NCBI GenBank assembly: GCA_964463865.1
Contig: CAYXDX010000006.1
Location: 1-40,040 of the forward strand
Reading direction: 5' to 3'
Source of the DNA: Ferroglobus sp964463865
GTDB lineage: Archaea > Halobacteriota > Archaeoglobi > Archaeoglobales > Archaeoglobaceae
Length of the DNA stretch: 40,040 bases
Below, in pieces: positions 38,937 to 40,040 of the stretch. The first letter of the stretch is position 1. Every line of letters begins with the position of its first letter. The position numbers were made by a program, and so were the translations under genes. Below the pieces are notes generated by a model. It did no database searches, was not told the origin of the DNA, and was given only the letters and a program-made list of their open reading frames with translations.

Positions 38937-39867
38937 ACCTCGTTATGCCGGAGAACAGAACGACCGCACTAACGAAGTTCGCCCTTGGAACCGGATAATC
39001 TCCGTATCTGATGATCAGATCGCTGTTAATTTTTTCCACCCTCTTTATACTGCTGAACAGCCCCTCCATCGTGATTTCCTCCGGATTGCCGGAAAAAACG
39101 ATCAAAGCTTTTTTAGCCGTGTTCACATCTCCACGAGCGCTGAGATTGTTTAGAGAGCTTTCAATCATTTCGACCATCCTCTTGGTTCTTTCACCTCTGA
39201 GCTCGGCGCTGCTCTTCTTGAAAAACTTTTTGATAAATCCAAAGCCAACGTTTCGCTTTGAGAAGCCAGCAACCGTAAATCCGTTTTCGTCAAGGGAGTT
39301 CAAAAAGTCGCTCGTGTCCACCACGACTTCTCCACTGCTCCTTTTTTTCGCGTCGATTTCACCCACCAAAGACAGAGTGTTGAAGACGTCGACGAGCGTG
39401 TCCTCGTAACCTTCCCTCGCTTCAAAGACGAAAATGTAGTCGTAAAGCTTCATCAGATTTCTTATTCTCGTCCTCACCTCAGCCACATTTACCGGATTCG
39501 AGAGGTTCGGGATTACAGCGAGGCAAATCTTAGGCTCTTCCATAACCTTCTCCAGCTCTTCATAAAGTGAGACGGCGGAAACGTAGCTGAACCTGTCCGT
39601 AAGGTCGGACACGACGAGCGAAGCCTCGTATATTTCGTATCTCGACATTATGCTGTTTATTATGCTCCTGAGCTCAACGTTTCCCTCGCTCCAAAGCGCG
39701 AAAAACTTGTTGTTGTCGGGAACGCTTTTAATTTCTTTCAGTTCCTCGATGGTTTCGCTTATCGTGTAACACTTGAAGAGTTTCACGTTGTTGACTTCAG
39801 CACCGTCCTTCGCGAGCCTGTCCACGATTTTCGCAGCCTTTCCGGCCCCTATCGTAAGCAACCTCAT
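38926..39867 (-). CDS. FtsZ/tubulin-superfamily protein lacking the GTPase signature
   Basis: This 313-residue protein aligns by pattern with FtsZ from end to end: a T1-like IGAGKAAKIVDRLA (6-19), LAVIPNLSNPVNVAEVRTRIRNLMKLYDYIFVF (117-148) like the FtsZ helix-strand after T5, GEVVVDTSDFLNSLDENGFTVAG (179-201) like the T7 region, and a C-terminal sheet domain (AKKALIVFSGNPEEITMEGL, RYGDYP, VSAVVLFSG). The T4 tubulin signature GGGTG(S/T)G is replaced by SDLTDRFSYVSAV near 87. The T7 Asp pair (184, 187) is kept but the preceding Asn is Val. It is therefore a divergent, possibly non-hydrolysing, family member. Confidence 0.72.
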   Translation of the reverse strand: MRLLTIGAGKAAKIVDRLAKDGAEVNNVKLFKCYTISETIEELKEIKSVPDNNKFFALWSEGNVELRSIINSIMSRYEIYEASLVVSDLTDRFSYVSAVSLYEELEKVMEEPKICLAVIPNLSNPVNVAEVRTRIRNLMKLYDYIFVFEAREGYEDTLVDVFNTLSLVGEIDAKKRSSGEVVVDTSDFLNSLDENGFTVAGFSKRNVGFGFIKKFFKKSSAELRGERTKRMVEMIESSLNNLSARGDVNTAKKALIVFSGNPEEITMEGLFSSIKRVEKINSDLIIRYGDYPVPRANFVSAVVLFSGITRFTL

Positions 39868-39890
39868 TCGGAAGAGTTTTTCGAGTTGAT

Positions 39891-39902
39891 GAAATATAAA
39901 TC
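39891..39902 (-). promoter_or_regulatory. Promoter of the FtsZ-like gene (TATA box)
   Basis: The minus strand reads GATTTATATTTC, about 29 nt upstream of ATG 39867, which suggests a very short leader. The bases 39903-39947 show nothing further. Confidence 0.5.
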
Positions 39903-39947
39903 TATAACCTCATCCTCCGACTCGTTCAGTAAAAGATATAATTAGTC

Positions 39948-40040
39948 AGATCGGAAGAGCACACGTCTGAACACCAGTCACCTGAAGCCATCTCGGACGC
40001 CGCCTTCCGCTTCAAAAATAAAAAAGTCATAAGTATTGGA
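39948..40040. other. Illumina TruSeq adapter read-through (assembly artefact)
   Basis: From 39948 the sequence matches the standard TruSeq read-1 adapter (AGATCGGAAGAGCACACGTC and onward) with one mismatch up to 39981. An 8-base index-like block follows (82-89 of 399xx), then a degraded copy of the ATCTCG...CTTCTGCTTG flow-cell sequence at 39990-40013 with several T-to-C changes, and an A-rich tail. It is not genomic. The true contig ends near 39947. Confidence 0.95.

Overview
The window looks like a chromosomal contig from a hyperthermophilic euryarchaeon of the Archaeoglobales, probably a Ferroglobus- or Geoglobus-like lineage. The evidence is archaeal housekeeping (Rpo7/Spt4, S24e, S27ae, KEOPS Kae1 and Bud32, archaeal GTP-dependent dephospho-CoA kinase, archaemetzincin, Lhr helicase, SepCysS), moderate GC, very tight gene packing, and a mixture of Shine-Dalgarno and leaderless starts. 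No rRNA, tRNA, CRISPR array or insertion sequence was seen. The placement comes from gene content only; no search was run. No stretch longer than about 300 bases lacks a gene.

Positions 245-12105 form a sulfur-assimilation island with four transcription units. (i) A leftward operon sir-tusA-aprA-aprB-sat-tusA-dsrE (7965 to 2800) can take sulfate through APS and sulfite to sulfide. It joins a short APS reductase of the dissimilatory type to an assimilatory-type siroheme sulfite reductase, and dsrAB and qmo are absent from the window. (ii) A leftward operon thrC-moaD-thiF-tusA (2736 to 245) looks like a protein-thiocarboxylate route that feeds a PLP enzyme. (iii) A TauE/SafE permease (8089-8862) is divergent from sir. 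(iv) A rightward operon SepCysS-DUF169-ThiI (8889 to 12105) uses sulfur for Cys-tRNA and thiolated tRNA. All four units share a 13-bp palindrome, TTAAC-N3-GTTAA, at their promoters. I propose this as the operator of an undescribed cysteine/sulfur regulon, and it is the main discovery candidate here.

Positions 12106-19468 carry a radical SAM protein with a Cys-rich tail, an unknown protein, an iron-uptake operon (feoB plus a DtxR-FeoA regulator with a shortened HTH, behind a DtxR-like operator), a small kinase, a wHTH regulator, the RqcH/NEMF ribosome-quality-control factor and an orphan hydrogenase-maturation protease. Positions 19449-25422 hold a MoxR-type AAA/VWA pair, a six-TM transporter and an Lhr helicase. 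Positions 25523-27417 hold a stand-alone Ni-CO dehydrogenase in which one C-cluster cysteine is replaced by Glu. Positions 27422-30768 are the conserved rpo7-spt4-DPCK-rps24e-rps27ae-kae1-bud32 operon.

Positions 30839-39867 hold endonuclease III, a DUF1724 regulator, an Mth938-dapB-fumA-fumB cluster, archaemetzincin, ThiC, two tandem M24 peptidases and an FtsZ-superfamily protein that has lost the GTP-binding signature. The last ~93 bases (39948-40040) are Illumina TruSeq adapter read-through and not genome. The first ~60 bases have a sharply different composition and may also be foreign.
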